DNA of 64,000 bases from Limnohabitans sp. Jir72 (GCF_003063575.1 NZ_NESC01000009.1:62001-126000), one strand, 5' to 3'; counted from the stretch's first letter, positions 8,225-17,487 are shown. Made by a program: numbers and translations. Notes: a model not told the origin generated them from the sequence alone.

Positions 8225-9840
8225 CACAGACCGCTTCTCAAGCCGTTCTTTCCATTCGCGGCCTCTCGATCGCCTTGCCCTCGGGCGGTGACCGGGCGCA
8301 CGCCATCACCGAAGTGTCGCTCGAGATCTTGCCGGGCCAGACCTTGTGTGTGGTGGGCGAATCCGGCTCGGGCAAATCCGTCATGGCCACCACCGTGATG
8401 GGCTTGCTGCCCAAAGAACTGCAGGCCGTGGCGGGCGATGTTGTTCTGCAAGGCGAGTCCTTGCTGAATGCCTCTGCGCTGCGGCTGCGCCAATTGCGCG
8501 GCAAGGCCATGGGCATGGTGTTTCAGGAGCCCATGACGGCCCTGAACCCGGTCATGAGTTGCGGTGACCAGGTGGACGAACTGCTGTCCACCCACACCGA
8601 CTGGCCTGCCGAGCAGCGCCGTGCCGAAATTTTGCGGGTGTTCGAGCGGGTCAAGCTGCCCGACCCGGCGCGCATGCTGCGCAGCTTCCCGCACCAGTTG
8701 AGTGGCGGGCAGCGTCAGCGCATCGTGATCGCGATGGCCGTGATCTTGAAGCCTGCGCTCTTGATTTGCGACGAGCCGACCACGGCTCTTGATGTCACCA
8801 CGCAAAAAGAAATTTTGCGATTGATCGCCGACCTGCAGCGCGAGCAGGGCAGTGCGGTGCTCTTCATCACCCACGACATGGGCGTGGTGGCCGAGATCGC
8901 CGACCAGGTGCTGGTCATGAACCAAGGCCAGGCGGTCGAGAGCGGCGACTGCGACCAGGTGCTGCGCCGCCCCCGCGCCGAGTACACGCGCCAGCTGCTG
9001 GCCGCCGTGCCCGGCATGACGCCGCCGCCCGCCAAGCCTGAGCCCGCAGGGCCCGCCCTGCTGTCGGGCCAAGGCGTGGGCAAGACCTACATCAGCCACG
9101 ATTGGCTGGGCCGCAGCCGCCCCACGGCCGCCCTCATGGACGCGGCTGTGGCCGTGCGTGCTGGTGAGACGGTGGGCATCGTGGGCGAGTCGGGTTCGGG
9201 CAAGTCGACCTTTGCACGTTGCCTGATCCGCCTGATCGACCCGACCGAAGGCCAGATTTTTTGGGACGCCGACGACGTGGCCCGCATGCCCGAGGGCCAG
9301 TTGCGCCCGCTGCGCCACCGCGTGCAGGTGGTGTTCCAAGACCCGAACCGCTCGCTGAATCCGCGCCGCACCGTGGGCCAGTCGATGGTCGAAGGTGCGA
9401 TGAACTTTGGCCAGTCGCGTGATCAGGCCGAAGCACTGGCGGTAGAGTTGATGGCGCAGGTGCGTTTGCCGGTGGAGGCCTTGAAGCGCTACCCCAGCCA
9501 GTTCAGCGGGGGCCAGCGCCAACGCCTGGCGATTGCCCGTGCCCTGGCCTGTCGCCCGCAGGTGCTGGTGGCCGACGAGGCCGTGAGCGCGCTCGATGTG
9601 AGCGTGCAGGCCCAGATTCTGAACCTGCTGCGCGAGGCGCAGTCGCGCCTGGGCCTGGGGCTGCTCTTCATCACGCACGACCTGCGCGTGGCCGCCCAGC
9701 TGTGCGACCGTGTGATCGTCATGCACCAGGGCCGCATCGTGGAGCAGGGCCGCACGATCGACCTGTATGCCAACCCGCAACAGGACTACACCCGGCGCTT
9801 GTTTGACGCCGCACCGGCCGCATTGCCACCCCTGGACTGA
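8221..9840 (+). CDS. ABC transporter double ATPase (fused DppD-DppF type)
   Basis: A 539-residue protein with two complete nucleotide-binding domains, as in GsiA and YejF. Domain 1 has Walker A GESGSGKS near residue 46, signature LSGGQRQR and Walker B LLICDEPTTALD. Domain 2 has Walker A GESGSGKS near residue 324, signature FSGGQRQR and Walker B VLVADEAVSALD. Both domains retain the catalytic Glu and the switch His. The fusion replaces separate DppD and DppF subunits, so the operon encodes a complete importer. Confidence 0.93.
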   Translation: MTQTASQAVLSIRGLSIALPSGGDRAHAITEVSLEILPGQTLCVVGESGSGKSVMATTVMGLLPKELQAVAGDVVLQGESLLNASALRLRQLRGKAMGMVFQEPMTALNPVMSCGDQVDELLSTHTDWPAEQRRAEILRVFERVKLPDPARMLRSFPHQLSGGQRQRIVIAMAVILKPALLICDEPTTALDVTTQKEILRLIADLQREQGSAVLFITHDMGVVAEIADQVLVMNQGQAVESGDCDQVLRRPRAEYTRQLLAAVPGMTPPPAKPEPAGPALLSGQGVGKTYISHDWLGRSRPTAALMDAAVAVRAGETVGIVGESGSGKSTFARCLIRLIDPTEGQIFWDADDVARMPEGQLRPLRHRVQVVFQDPNRSLNPRRTVGQSMVEGAMNFGQSRDQAEALAVELMAQVRLPVEALKRYPSQFSGGQRQRLAIARALACRPQVLVADEAVSALDVSVQAQILNLLREAQSRLGLGLLFITHDLRVAAQLCDRVIVMHQGRIVEQGRTIDLYANPQQDYTRRLFDAAPAALPPLD

Positions 9841-9856
9841 ACACAAGAGACGCTGC

Positions 9857-11356
9857 ATGACCCGCATCCTGATCGCTGGTTACCAGCACGAAACCAACAC
9901 CTTTGCGCCGAGCTTGGCCGATTGGGCCGCTTTCAACACGGGTGAAAACTTTCCGGCCTTTGTGCGCGGGCAGGCCATGCAGGCGCAACTGACGGGCATC
10001 AACATCCCGGTGGGCGGCTTCATCGACGCTGCCAAGCGCGAAGGCTGGCAGCTGGTGCCCTCGGCCTGGGCCGGGGCCACGCCCTCGTCGTATGTGACGC
10101 GCGACGCGTTCGAGCGCATCAGCGCGGCCATCCTCGAAGACGTGCGCTCTGCCATGGTGCAGGGGCTCGATGGGGTGTACCTCGACCTGCACGGCGCGGC
10201 CGTGGCCGAACACGCCGACGACAGCGAAGGCGAATTGATCGCCCGCATCCGCGCCGTGGTCGGTCCGCAGGTGCCCATCGTCGCCAGCCTCGATTTGCAC
10301 GCCAACGTGACCGAGCGCATGCTGCGACTGGCCGATGGCCTGGTGGCGTACCGCACTTACCCGCACATCGACATGGCCGACACCGGCGAGCGGGCCGCCG
10401 TGCTGATGCGCGAGCATCTGCGCGCCGGGGCCAAGCGAGCGGTGCAGGCCAAGCGCTTGCCGTTTTTGATCCCACTCAACGCCCAAAGCACCTGGATGCA
10501 ACCGGCCCAGGCGCTCTACGACACATTGACGCGCATCGAAGCCGAGACGGGCTGCATGCTGAGTTTTTGCATGGGCTTTCCGGCCTCGGACTTTGCCGAG
10601 TGTGGTCCGGTGGTCTGGGGCCACGGTGGTTCGGTTGATTCGGCCGTGCAGCGCCTCTATGAACAGGTGAGTGAGCCCAGCCAGTGGCGACCTGATGTGC
10701 TGCCCGCACGCGAAGCCGTGGCCCAAGCCCTGTCGGTGGCCGAGACGGCCAGCGCTCCGGTCGTGCTGGCGGACACGCAAGACAACCCCGGCGCAGGCGG
10801 CGACAGCAACACGACCGGCATGCTGCACGCCCTCTTGCAGCAAGGCGCGGGCAAACGCTGGCCTGGGCAGGTGGCTTTGGGTTTGTTGTATGACCCGGCG
10901 GTGGCCCGCAAGGCCCACGAAGTGGGTGTGGGTGCCAGCCTTGACTTGGCGCTGGGCAAGGCCGTGCCCACATTCACCGGCCAAGACAGCGACCCACCCG
11001 TGCAAGGCCGATTTGTGGTGCGCGCGCTGGGTAGCGATGACTGCGAACTCAAGGGCCCGATGATGACGGGCGTGAAGGTCCACATCGGCCCCTGTGCGTG
11101 CCTCGAGATCGACGGCGTGCTGGTGGCGGTGGCCAGCGGCAAGATGCAGATGCTCGACCGCGAACTGTTTCGCGCTGTGGGCATCCACCCTGAGCAGATG
11201 AAGCTGCTGGTGGTCAAAAGCTCCAACCATTTCCGCGCCGACTTCACGCCCATCGCCAGCCGCGTGTTGGTGGCCAAAGCCGCCGGACCCATGGCCGCCG
11301 ACCCGGGTGATTTGCCCTGGAAAAAACTCAGCCCTCAAACCCGCACAAGACCTTGA
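9857..11356 (+). CDS. M81 family metallopeptidase (MlrC-like)
   Basis: A 499-residue member of peptidase family M81, whose characterised member MlrC (microcystinase C) cleaves linear products of microcystin breakdown. The N-terminal motif GYQHETNTFAP, the putative zinc ligands in SLDLHANVTERM (Asp and His) and in YRTYPHIDMADTGERA (His), and the conserved C-terminal KSSNHFRADFTP are all present. The ATG at 9857 is preceded by ACAAGAGACG. It lies 16 bp after the ABC ATPase and 41 bp before an amidase, which implies that imported peptides or amides are hydrolysed in the cytoplasm. The true substrate is not known, and many M81 proteins have no link to microcystin. Confidence 0.85.
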   Translation: MTRILIAGYQHETNTFAPSLADWAAFNTGENFPAFVRGQAMQAQLTGINIPVGGFIDAAKREGWQLVPSAWAGATPSSYVTRDAFERISAAILEDVRSAMVQGLDGVYLDLHGAAVAEHADDSEGELIARIRAVVGPQVPIVASLDLHANVTERMLRLADGLVAYRTYPHIDMADTGERAAVLMREHLRAGAKRAVQAKRLPFLIPLNAQSTWMQPAQALYDTLTRIEAETGCMLSFCMGFPASDFAECGPVVWGHGGSVDSAVQRLYEQVSEPSQWRPDVLPAREAVAQALSVAETASAPVVLADTQDNPGAGGDSNTTGMLHALLQQGAGKRWPGQVALGLLYDPAVARKAHEVGVGASLDLALGKAVPTFTGQDSDPPVQGRFVVRALGSDDCELKGPMMTGVKVHIGPCACLEIDGVLVAVASGKMQMLDRELFRAVGIHPEQMKLLVVKSSNHFRADFTPIASRVLVAKAAGPMAADPGDLPWKKLSPQTRTRP

Positions 11357-11397
11357 AGGTCTTGGCGTGAACGCATCACCACCGACAGGAGACACAC

Positions 11398-12813
11398 ATG
11401 AGCACCACCGACCTGACCCAATGCACTGCGCACGAACTGGTACAGCTGTACCGCACCGGTCAGGCCAGCCCGGTAGAGGCCACGCAGGCGGTGCTCTCGC
11501 GCATCGAGCGCATCAACCCGCAGATCAACGCCTTTTGCCTGGTCGATGCCAAAAGCGCGTTGGCCAGCGCCCGCGCCAGTGAAGCGCGCTGGCAAGCGCA
11601 CCGCAGCACAGGCGCACCCGTTGGCGAGCTCGACGGCGTGCCCACCAGCATCAAGGACCTGATCCTCACCCAAGGCTGGCCCACACTGCGCGGCAGCCGC
11701 ACCGTCGACCCGAACCAGCCCTGGGAGGTGGACGCCCCGGCCACAGCGCGCCTGCGCGAAGCGGGCGCGGTGCTGCTGGGCAAGACCACCACGCCCGAAT
11801 TTGGCTGCAAGGGCGAAACCAACTCGCCCGCCACCGGCATCACGCGCAACCCCTGGAATGTGAACCACACCCCCGGCGGCTCATCGGGCGGCGCGGCTGC
11901 AGCCGTGGCCGCAGGCCTGGGGCCGCTGGCCGTGGGCACCGACGGTGCGGGCAGCGTGCGCATCCCGGCCGCTTTTTGTGGCAACGTGGGCCACAAGCCC
12001 AGCTTTGGCCGCGTGCCGGCCTACCCCTTGTCGCCCTTCGGCTCGGTGGCGCACCTGGGCCCGCACACCCTGAGCGTGCGCGACGCGGCCATGATGATGA
12101 ACGTGCTCAAACAGCCCGACGCACGCGACTGGACATCCCTGCCGCCTGACGCCACCGACTACACCGTGGGCCTGGAAGACGGCATCCGCGGCCTGCGCAT
12201 CGCTTACTCGCCCACGCTGGGTTACGCCAAGAACGTGCACCCCGAAATCGCGGCCTCGGTCGATCAGGCCGTCAAGCAACTTCAGGCGCTGGGAGCGCAT
12301 GTGGAGCAGGTGGACCCGGGCTTTGAAGACCCCCTCGACATCACCACCGGTCTGTGGTTCCTCGGCGCTTACACGGTCTGGTCTGGGCTCAATGCCGAGC
12401 AGCAGGCCCTGGCCGACCCCGATTTCCGCGCCGAGGCGCAATTGGGCGCCCAGCTCAGCGCCCAGCAAGTGCAGCAACTCCACCAGCGCCGGGGTGTTCT
12501 GGGCTCACACATGCGCCAGTTCATGCAGCGCTACGACTTGCTCGTGACGCCTTCGGTGTCGATTCCCGCATTTGAGGCACGGCCTGCAGGCACGGTGCCG
12601 ATGGACCCGGTCAGCATGCTGGGCTGGACGCCGTTCAGCTACCCCTTCAACCTGACGCAGCAGCCGGCCATCACCGTGCCTTGCGGATTGACGAAAGCCG
12701 GATTGCCCATGGGCTTGCAGATCGTGGGCCCGATGTTTGGGGATGCTTTGGTGCTGCGTGCGGCGCGGGCTTATGAGTCGGTGCAACCGGTGGCGCGTCC
12801 GCGCATCGGCTGA
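11398..12813 (+). CDS. Amidase signature family hydrolase
   Basis: A 471-residue amidase with the full Ser-cisSer-Lys triad: Lys in PTSIKDLI (near residue 85), cis-Ser in the glycine/serine stretch TPGGSSGGAAAAVA and the nucleophilic Ser in GTDGAGSVRIPAAF. The C-terminal half has the usual PFSYPFNLTQQPAITVPCG. The ATG at 11398 follows a GACAGGAGACAC ribosome site. It closes the ABC/M81 operon and converges on the mannonate dehydratase gene with only 6 bp between. The substrate could be an amide released by the preceding peptidase; this is inference. Confidence 0.88.
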   Translation: MSTTDLTQCTAHELVQLYRTGQASPVEATQAVLSRIERINPQINAFCLVDAKSALASARASEARWQAHRSTGAPVGELDGVPTSIKDLILTQGWPTLRGSRTVDPNQPWEVDAPATARLREAGAVLLGKTTTPEFGCKGETNSPATGITRNPWNVNHTPGGSSGGAAAAVAAGLGPLAVGTDGAGSVRIPAAFCGNVGHKPSFGRVPAYPLSPFGSVAHLGPHTLSVRDAAMMMNVLKQPDARDWTSLPPDATDYTVGLEDGIRGLRIAYSPTLGYAKNVHPEIAASVDQAVKQLQALGAHVEQVDPGFEDPLDITTGLWFLGAYTVWSGLNAEQQALADPDFRAEAQLGAQLSAQQVQQLHQRRGVLGSHMRQFMQRYDLLVTPSVSIPAFEARPAGTVPMDPVSMLGWTPFSYPFNLTQQPAITVPCGLTKAGLPMGLQIVGPMFGDALVLRAARAYESVQPVARPRIG

Positions 12814-12819
12814 GGCCTG

Positions 12820-14040
12820 TCACCAGTTCCACAAGGTCCCGTCGTGCTGCAGCCGGTTCACCGGCAGATAAGCCCTTTGGTAGGGGTACTTCGCAGCCAG
12901 CTTTTCGTCGATGTCCACCCCGTGGCCGGGGGACTCGCCGCAATGCATCATGCCGCGCTCGAAGCGGTAGTCGTGTGGGAAGACCGAGAGCATTTCTTCG
13001 CTGTGGGGCATGAACTCTTGCACGCCAAAGTTGGGCACCCAAGTGTCAAAGTGCAGGGCAGCGCCCATGCACACGGGTGACAAGTCGGTCGCGCCGTGGC
13101 AGCCGGTGCGCACTTGGTACAGGCTAGCCAGGTCTGCGATGCGCCGCAGGTGGGTGATGCCGCCTGCGTGGACCACGGTGGTGCGGATGTAGTCGATCAG
13201 CTGCTTTTCGATCAGCGTCTTGCAGTCCCAGATGCTGTTGAAAATCTCGCCCACCGCGATCGGCGTGGTGGTGTGGTGGCGTATCCACTGAAAGGCATCC
13301 TGGTTTTCGGCCGGGGTCGGGTCTTCCATCCAGAACAGGCGCATGGGCTCCAGCGCCTTGCCCAGTTGCCCTGCCTCGATGGGCGTCAGGCGGTGGTGCA
13401 CGTCGTGCAGCAAATGGATGTCGGGGCCGACGGCTTCGCGGACGGCTTCAAACAGGCCGGGGGTGTGGCGCAAATACTTTTCGGTGCTCCAGTCGTGTTC
13501 GCTGGGCAAGTTGCCGTCGGCGGGTTCGTACATGCGGCTGGCACCATGCTGGCCACTCACGCCATAGACCTTGTTCAGGCCCGGCACGCCGCTTTGGGCG
13601 CGGATGGCCACGTAGCCTTCTTCTTTGTGGCGCAAAACTGCGTCCACCGTCTCGGCGGTGTCGCGGCCGTTGGCGTGGCCGTAGACCATGACCCCGGTGC
13701 GGCTGCGTCCGCCCAGCAGTTGGTACAGCGGCATGTTGGCCATCTTGGCCTTGATGTCCCACAGGGCGGTGTCCACGGCGGCAATGGCGCTCATGGTCAC
13801 CGGGCCGCGCCGCCAGTACGCGCCTTTGTAGAGGTATTGCCAGATGTCCTCGATCTGCTGCGGGTCGCGCCCGATCAGGCAGGGAATGATGTGGTCTTCG
13901 AGGTAGCTGACCACGGCCAGCTCGCGACCGTTGAGCGTGGCGTCGCCGATGCCGTACACGCCTTGGTCGGTCTCGACTTTGAGGGTGACGAAGTTGCGGC
14001 CGGGGCTGCAGACGATGACGCGGGCGGCGGTGATTTTCAT
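12820..14040 (-). CDS. manD: D-mannonate dehydratase, enolase superfamily (ManD/RspA)
   Basis: A 406-residue enolase-superfamily protein of the ManD subgroup, which dehydrates D-mannonate to 2-keto-3-deoxy-D-gluconate. Seen in the sequence: [14 protein letters not shown], the active-site loop RAQSGVPGL near residue 147, the metal ligands in [22 protein letters not shown] and VGEIFN, and C-terminal [11 protein letters not shown]. Subgroup members with this loop include efficient mannonate dehydratases, while others are nearly inactive, so the activity is probable rather than certain. A UxuB-type gene in the same operon supports the role. It is last in the operon and separated from uxuB by a REP pair. 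Confidence 0.85.
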   Translation of the reverse strand: MKITAARVIVCSPGRNFVTLKVETDQGVYGIGDATLNGRELAVVSYLEDHIIPCLIGRDPQQIEDIWQYLYKGAYWRRGPVTMSAIAAVDTALWDIKAKMANMPLYQLLGGRSRTGVMVYGHANGRDTAETVDAVLRHKEEGYVAIRAQSGVPGLNKVYGVSGQHGASRMYEPADGNLPSEHDWSTEKYLRHTPGLFEAVREAVGPDIHLLHDVHHRLTPIEAGQLGKALEPMRLFWMEDPTPAENQDAFQWIRHHTTTPIAVGEIFNSIWDCKTLIEKQLIDYIRTTVVHAGGITHLRRIADLASLYQVRTGCHGATDLSPVCMGAALHFDTWVPNFGVQEFMPHSEEMLSVFPHDYRFERGMMHCGESPGHGVDIDEKLAAKYPYQRAYLPVNRLQHDGTLWNW

Positions 14041-14183
14041 GTCAATTCAGTGGGGGCAAGGCCATGCGTTTGCAACGGCGTGGACAGGGGGGCGGCTGTT
14101 GGTCTGCGGCTTGAGTTCCGACGTGAGACCTGTTGATTCGGCCCTTTGAAGTCTTGAACGAAAGGCATGCTGTGTGGCTTGGG

Positions 14184-14273
14184 GTAGGAGCCCACCCCGT
14201 GGGCGATGGGCGTGGAACAAGGCCCCAAGAACATCGCCCTGCCAACCATCGCCCACAGGGGTGGGCTCCCACA
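14184..14273. repeat. REP-like palindrome pair, family A
   Basis: An inverted pair beginning GTAGGAGCCCACCCCGTG and ending in the complementary CACAGGGGTGGGCTCCCAC. The 254 bp between uxuB and manD hold this pair and no recognisable gene. The same element recurs at 15754, 15864 and in the array starting at 17061, always between genes of this operon. The head GTAGGAGC resembles REP elements mobilised by RAYT transposases in Pseudomonas and other bacteria. Confidence 0.8.
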
Positions 14274-14294
14274 GGAGGAGGGCATCGGCATGGG

Positions 14295-15713
14295 TCATGC
14301 TGCTGCGGCCAGCAGTTGCTGGATGGCCGCATCCACACCATGCTGCAGGACTTGCTGGTGCCAATGCGTCACGCGGGCGACCCATGCGGCGTGGCTGGGC
14401 AGGGCCTTTCCCCACAGGTCTTCGCGGGCCAGCAGGGCGTGCACGCAGGCTTCGGGCTCGGTGCGTTGCGCAGCGCCAATGGCCATCAGGCTCTCGGCTT
14501 GTGGGTCGTTCAAGGTGTAGGCCTGGCCTTGTTCGTCCACGCCCAGCGTGTAGCGCAAGAAGACGGCTGCGGCCAGCGCGTGGTGTTCAAACGAAGCGCC
14601 TTGAGCGATTTGACCCAACACCGAGGGTGGCCAGCGCTGCGGGATTTTTTGCGAGTTGTCGGTGGCGATCTGGTGCACGCTGTGCTTCAAATACGGGTTG
14701 CCAAAGCGCGCGATCAGCGCGTCGCGGTACTCGGCCCAGTCGCTGCGGCTCAGGTGTGGCGCGACTTCGCGGCTCATGAGTTGGTGCACGAAAGTGCGGA
14801 TGTGCGGCACCCCGATGCAGCTGGCAATGAACGGCCTGCCGGTGACTGCACCCATGAGCGCCATGGCCGAGTGGCTGCCGTTGAGCATGCGAAGTTTGGC
14901 TTCTTCGTAGCTGTGCACATCACCCGTCACGCGCACACCGGCGCTTTGCAGCAGGGCCGCATCTGTCGGATCGGCAAAGCGGTCTTCGACCACCCATTCC
15001 CAAAAACCTTCGGTGCTCAGGGCGCAGTGGTCTTGCAGGCCCAGCGCCTCTTGTGCAGCCGCCATCACTTCGGGCGTGGCGGCGGGCACGATGCGGTCGA
15101 CCATGCTGCACGGAAAGGCGCACTGCGCGTCCAGCCAGCGCAGCAGTTCGGTGTCTTGCGCTGTCATGTCTTGGGCTGGTATCTCGGCCTTGACCAGCGC
15201 TTGCAGCTTGTGGCCGTTGCCTTGCAGGTTGTCGCACGAAGCGACGGTGATGCCGGGCAAACCTTTTTGCTGGCGCAGGCGCAAGCCGTCCCGCAGCAGT
15301 TGGCCCAACGCCGGGGTGTAGCCTTTTTCGGTCACTGTGAGCGTGACCCAGCGGGTGCTGGGCGCGGCAAGGGCCTGAACCACCGCATCACGCTCGGTCG
15401 CGGCCACGTTCATGCGCCACAGGGCTCCGGGCACTTGCCACTTCACACCCTGACCATCTGCCACGCGCACGGCATACAGGCCGTCTTGGGCTTTGAGCTG
15501 GTTCACCAGATCAGGCCGTGTCATGCCCACGCCGTGGATGCCCCAGCGCGTGTCGCCACTGGCCAGCAGTTGGTCAAACACCATGGCCTGGTGTGCACGG
15601 TGAAAGGCACCGAGGCCCAGGTGCACCACGCCGGGGGCGTGCGATGTGCGGTCATGCGCAGGCGCTTGAACGGTGGCGGGCAGCATCGTGAGTGAGTGGG
15701 TGCAAAGGTGCAT
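14295..15713 (-). CDS. uxuB: Mannitol dehydrogenase family oxidoreductase, fructuronate reductase type
   Basis: A 472-residue long-chain polyol dehydrogenase. UxuB reduces D-fructuronate to D-mannonate, the substrate of ManD. Seen: the N-terminal NAD-binding VVHLGLGAFHRAHQA (residues about 29-43), the family signature EAKLRMLNGSHSAMA with the catalytic Lys, Asn and His, and GNPYLKHSVHQIATD. Other family members act on mannitol, arabinitol or tagaturonate, so the exact sugar is inferred from the neighbouring manD and uxaA-type genes. It is flanked on both sides by REP family A elements. Confidence 0.82.
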   Translation of the reverse strand: MHLCTHSLTMLPATVQAPAHDRTSHAPGVVHLGLGAFHRAHQAMVFDQLLASGDTRWGIHGVGMTRPDLVNQLKAQDGLYAVRVADGQGVKWQVPGALWRMNVAATERDAVVQALAAPSTRWVTLTVTEKGYTPALGQLLRDGLRLRQQKGLPGITVASCDNLQGNGHKLQALVKAEIPAQDMTAQDTELLRWLDAQCAFPCSMVDRIVPAATPEVMAAAQEALGLQDHCALSTEGFWEWVVEDRFADPTDAALLQSAGVRVTGDVHSYEEAKLRMLNGSHSAMALMGAVTGRPFIASCIGVPHIRTFVHQLMSREVAPHLSRSDWAEYRDALIARFGNPYLKHSVHQIATDNSQKIPQRWPPSVLGQIAQGASFEHHALAAAVFLRYTLGVDEQGQAYTLNDPQAESLMAIGAAQRTEPEACVHALLAREDLWGKALPSHAAWVARVTHWHQQVLQHGVDAAIQQLLAAAA

Positions 15714-15753
15714 GGTGTCAAAAGGTGTGGGTTGAAGCAGAGGGCATTTCTTT

Positions 15754-15842
15754 GTAGGAGCGCACCCTGTGCGCGATGGGTGTGGAACACACCCTGGTCA
15801 TGGGGCCGCAAGCGCCCCATTCGCCCACGGTGTGGTCTCCGG
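15754..15842. repeat. REP-like palindrome pair, family A (degenerate)
   Basis: Begins GTAGGAGCGCACCCTGTG and is closed by a diverged inverted copy (TCGCCCACGG then TGTGGTCTCC). It lies in the 264-bp gap between the Ldh2-family gene and uxuB together with the pair at 15864; no gene is seen there. Confidence 0.7.
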
Positions 15843-15863
15843 CTCGGTAGAGGTTGGTTTTCT

Positions 15864-15954
15864 GTAGGAGCGCACCCTGTGCGCGATGGGCGTGGAACAC
15901 GCCATGACTGGATGGACCGGAAAGCCTGGAGTTGCCCACGGGGTGGGCTCCTAC
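15864..15954. repeat. REP-like palindrome pair, family A
   Basis: Begins GTAGGAGCGCACCCTGTG and ends GGGGTGGGCTCCTAC, so the two arms are inverted copies about 45 bp apart. It ends 24 bp from the stop codon of the Ldh2-family gene. Confidence 0.8.
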
Positions 15955-15977
15955 ACCGTGTTCAGGCTGTCCCCGCA

Positions 15978-17033
15978 TCATGATCTGGTCTGCAGTTTTT
16001 TCTCGGACGCCTCAATCTCTGCCCAAGTCGCGTCGTCAATCCAGATGCCGTGTTGCTCGCGCTCGGCGCGTGCAGTGCGTTCGGGCTCGCCGGCGAATTT
16101 GACGCCATCGCTGCCGGGGGCATCGGGGCTTTGGCGCAGCCAGTCGGCAAAGGCCAGGGCTTCTTGTTCGAACATGGCTTGTGTGCCCAAGCGCACCGGG
16201 TCGATCAGCATCGTGAGCATGCTGTTGAGCACGGCGCGTTTTTCATCCGCTTCGCGGTGCCAAGTACCGCCGCCGGTCAGCGCACCGCCCAGCAGTTCGC
16301 AGGCCATGGCCATGCCAAAGCCTTTGTGGTCACCAAAGGTCATGAGTGCGCCAAACAAACCGTTGGACTGCGGCACCACCACCACGCCGGGGTCGGTGGT
16401 GGGGTGGCCGTGTTCGTCGATCAAATAACCGGCTGGGACCTGTTCGCCTTTGTTGTGCGCCACGCGCATCTTGCCTTGCGCCACACGGCTGGTGGCAAAG
16501 TCCAGCACAAAGGGCGCGCGGCTGCCCATGGGCACGCCGATGCAGCAGGGGTTGGTGCCAAAGCGGCCATCGCCACCGCCAAAGGGCGCCACCACGGGGC
16601 GCGAGAGCACGTTCACAAAATGCACCGAGACCAGGCCTTGCGCCACGGCCATTTCGGCAAAGTGGCCGATGCGGCCCAGGTGGTGAGAGCGGCTCAGGGC
16701 CACGGTGCACACGCCGTGCTGCTTGGCGCGTTCAATGCCCATTTGCATGGCTTGCACGCCGGTGATTTGGCCGTAGCCGCGCTGGCCGTCGAGGTTGAGC
16801 AGCGGGCCGGTGTCCAGCAAGACCTTGACGCCCGTGTTGGGACTCAGGCCCCCTTCGAGCACGGCATCGACATAGCGCGGCACCATGCCCACGCCGTGCG
16901 AGTCGTGTCCGCTCAGGTTGGCCATGACCAAGTTGTCGGCCACCTGCGCGGCTTCGGCGGGGGTGCTGCCGGTCATGGCGATGATGCGGGTGATGTGCTG
17001 GCGCAGATCGGTGGCTGGGATGAGTTGGCTCAT
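15978..17033 (-). CDS. Ldh2/malate-lactate dehydrogenase family oxidoreductase (YbiC/HcxB-like)
   Basis: A 351-residue NAD(P)-dependent 2-hydroxyacid dehydrogenase of the Ldh2 (ComC/YiaK/YbiC) family, unrelated to classical lactate dehydrogenase. Motifs include GHDSHGVGMVPRYVD (residues about 44-58, catalytic His), SHHLGRIGHFAE, GTNPCCIGVP, DFATSRVAQGK and GDHKGFGMAM. Overall resemblance is to E. coli YbiC (hydroxycarboxylate dehydrogenase B). The ATG at 17033 gives MSQLIPATDL; the frame runs further upstream, but only through the repeat array. YiaK relatives act on sugar acids imported by TRAP transporters, which fits this operon. Confidence 0.85.
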   Translation of the reverse strand: MSQLIPATDLRQHITRIIAMTGSTPAEAAQVADNLVMANLSGHDSHGVGMVPRYVDAVLEGGLSPNTGVKVLLDTGPLLNLDGQRGYGQITGVQAMQMGIERAKQHGVCTVALSRSHHLGRIGHFAEMAVAQGLVSVHFVNVLSRPVVAPFGGGDGRFGTNPCCIGVPMGSRAPFVLDFATSRVAQGKMRVAHNKGEQVPAGYLIDEHGHPTTDPGVVVVPQSNGLFGALMTFGDHKGFGMAMACELLGGALTGGGTWHREADEKRAVLNSMLTMLIDPVRLGTQAMFEQEALAFADWLRQSPDAPGSDGVKFAGEPERTARAEREQHGIWIDDATWAEIEASEKKLQTRS

Positions 17034-17060
17034 GAGGGGGGCTTTCAAGACGATGAGGTT

Positions 17061-17465
17061 GTAGCGGTGTACCGCTGTGCGCGATCGTTTTTGGGGCGTG
17101 TGCCACGCCCATCGCCCACGGGGTGGGCTCCTACATGGAGGGTGTGGGTCTTTGTAGGAGCGCACCCTGTGCGCGATGTTTTTTTGAGGCGTGTGCCACG
17201 CCCATCGCCCACGGGGTTGGCTCCTACACGGAGGGTGTTGGTTTTTGTGGGAGCGCACCCTGTGCGCGATGTTTTTTTGGGGCGTGTGCCACGCCCATCG
17301 CCCACAGGGTGGGCTCCTACACGGAGGGTGTGGGTCTTTGTAGGAGCGCACCCTGTGCGCGATGTTTTTTTGAGGCGTCTGTCACGCCCATCGCCCACGG
17401 GGTGGGCTCCTACAGGGAGGGTGTGGGTCTTTGTAGGAGCGCACCCCGTGCGCGATGGGGGGTGG
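17061..17465. repeat. Tandem array of REP-like units with an exact 93-bp period
   Basis: Unit heads lie at 17061 (degenerate GTAGCGG), 17154, 17247 (GTGGGAG), 17340 and 17433, each 93 bp apart. Each unit holds a forward arm (GTAGGAGCGCACCCTGTG), a T-rich spacer (GATGTTTTTTT), an inner GGCGTGTGCCACGCC palindrome and an inverted arm ending GGTGGGCTCCTAC. The array fills the 454-bp gap between the UxaA-type gene and the Ldh2-family gene. Because 93 is a multiple of three, frames stay open through it on both strands and spell 31-residue repeats, which should not be read as genes. Confidence 0.9.
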
Positions 17466-17487
17466 ACCATGAGGCAGGCCAATGGAT

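Noticed and set aside
9857-11356. Naming the M81 gene mlrC and the cluster a microcystin degradation locus
   Set aside because: No mlrA, mlrB or mlrD is present and M81 proteins are widespread; evidence supports only family assignment.
17061-17465. Possible CRISPR array
   Set aside because: Repeats and spacers do not alternate: the whole 93-bp unit is repeated with no variable spacers, and no cas genes are nearby.
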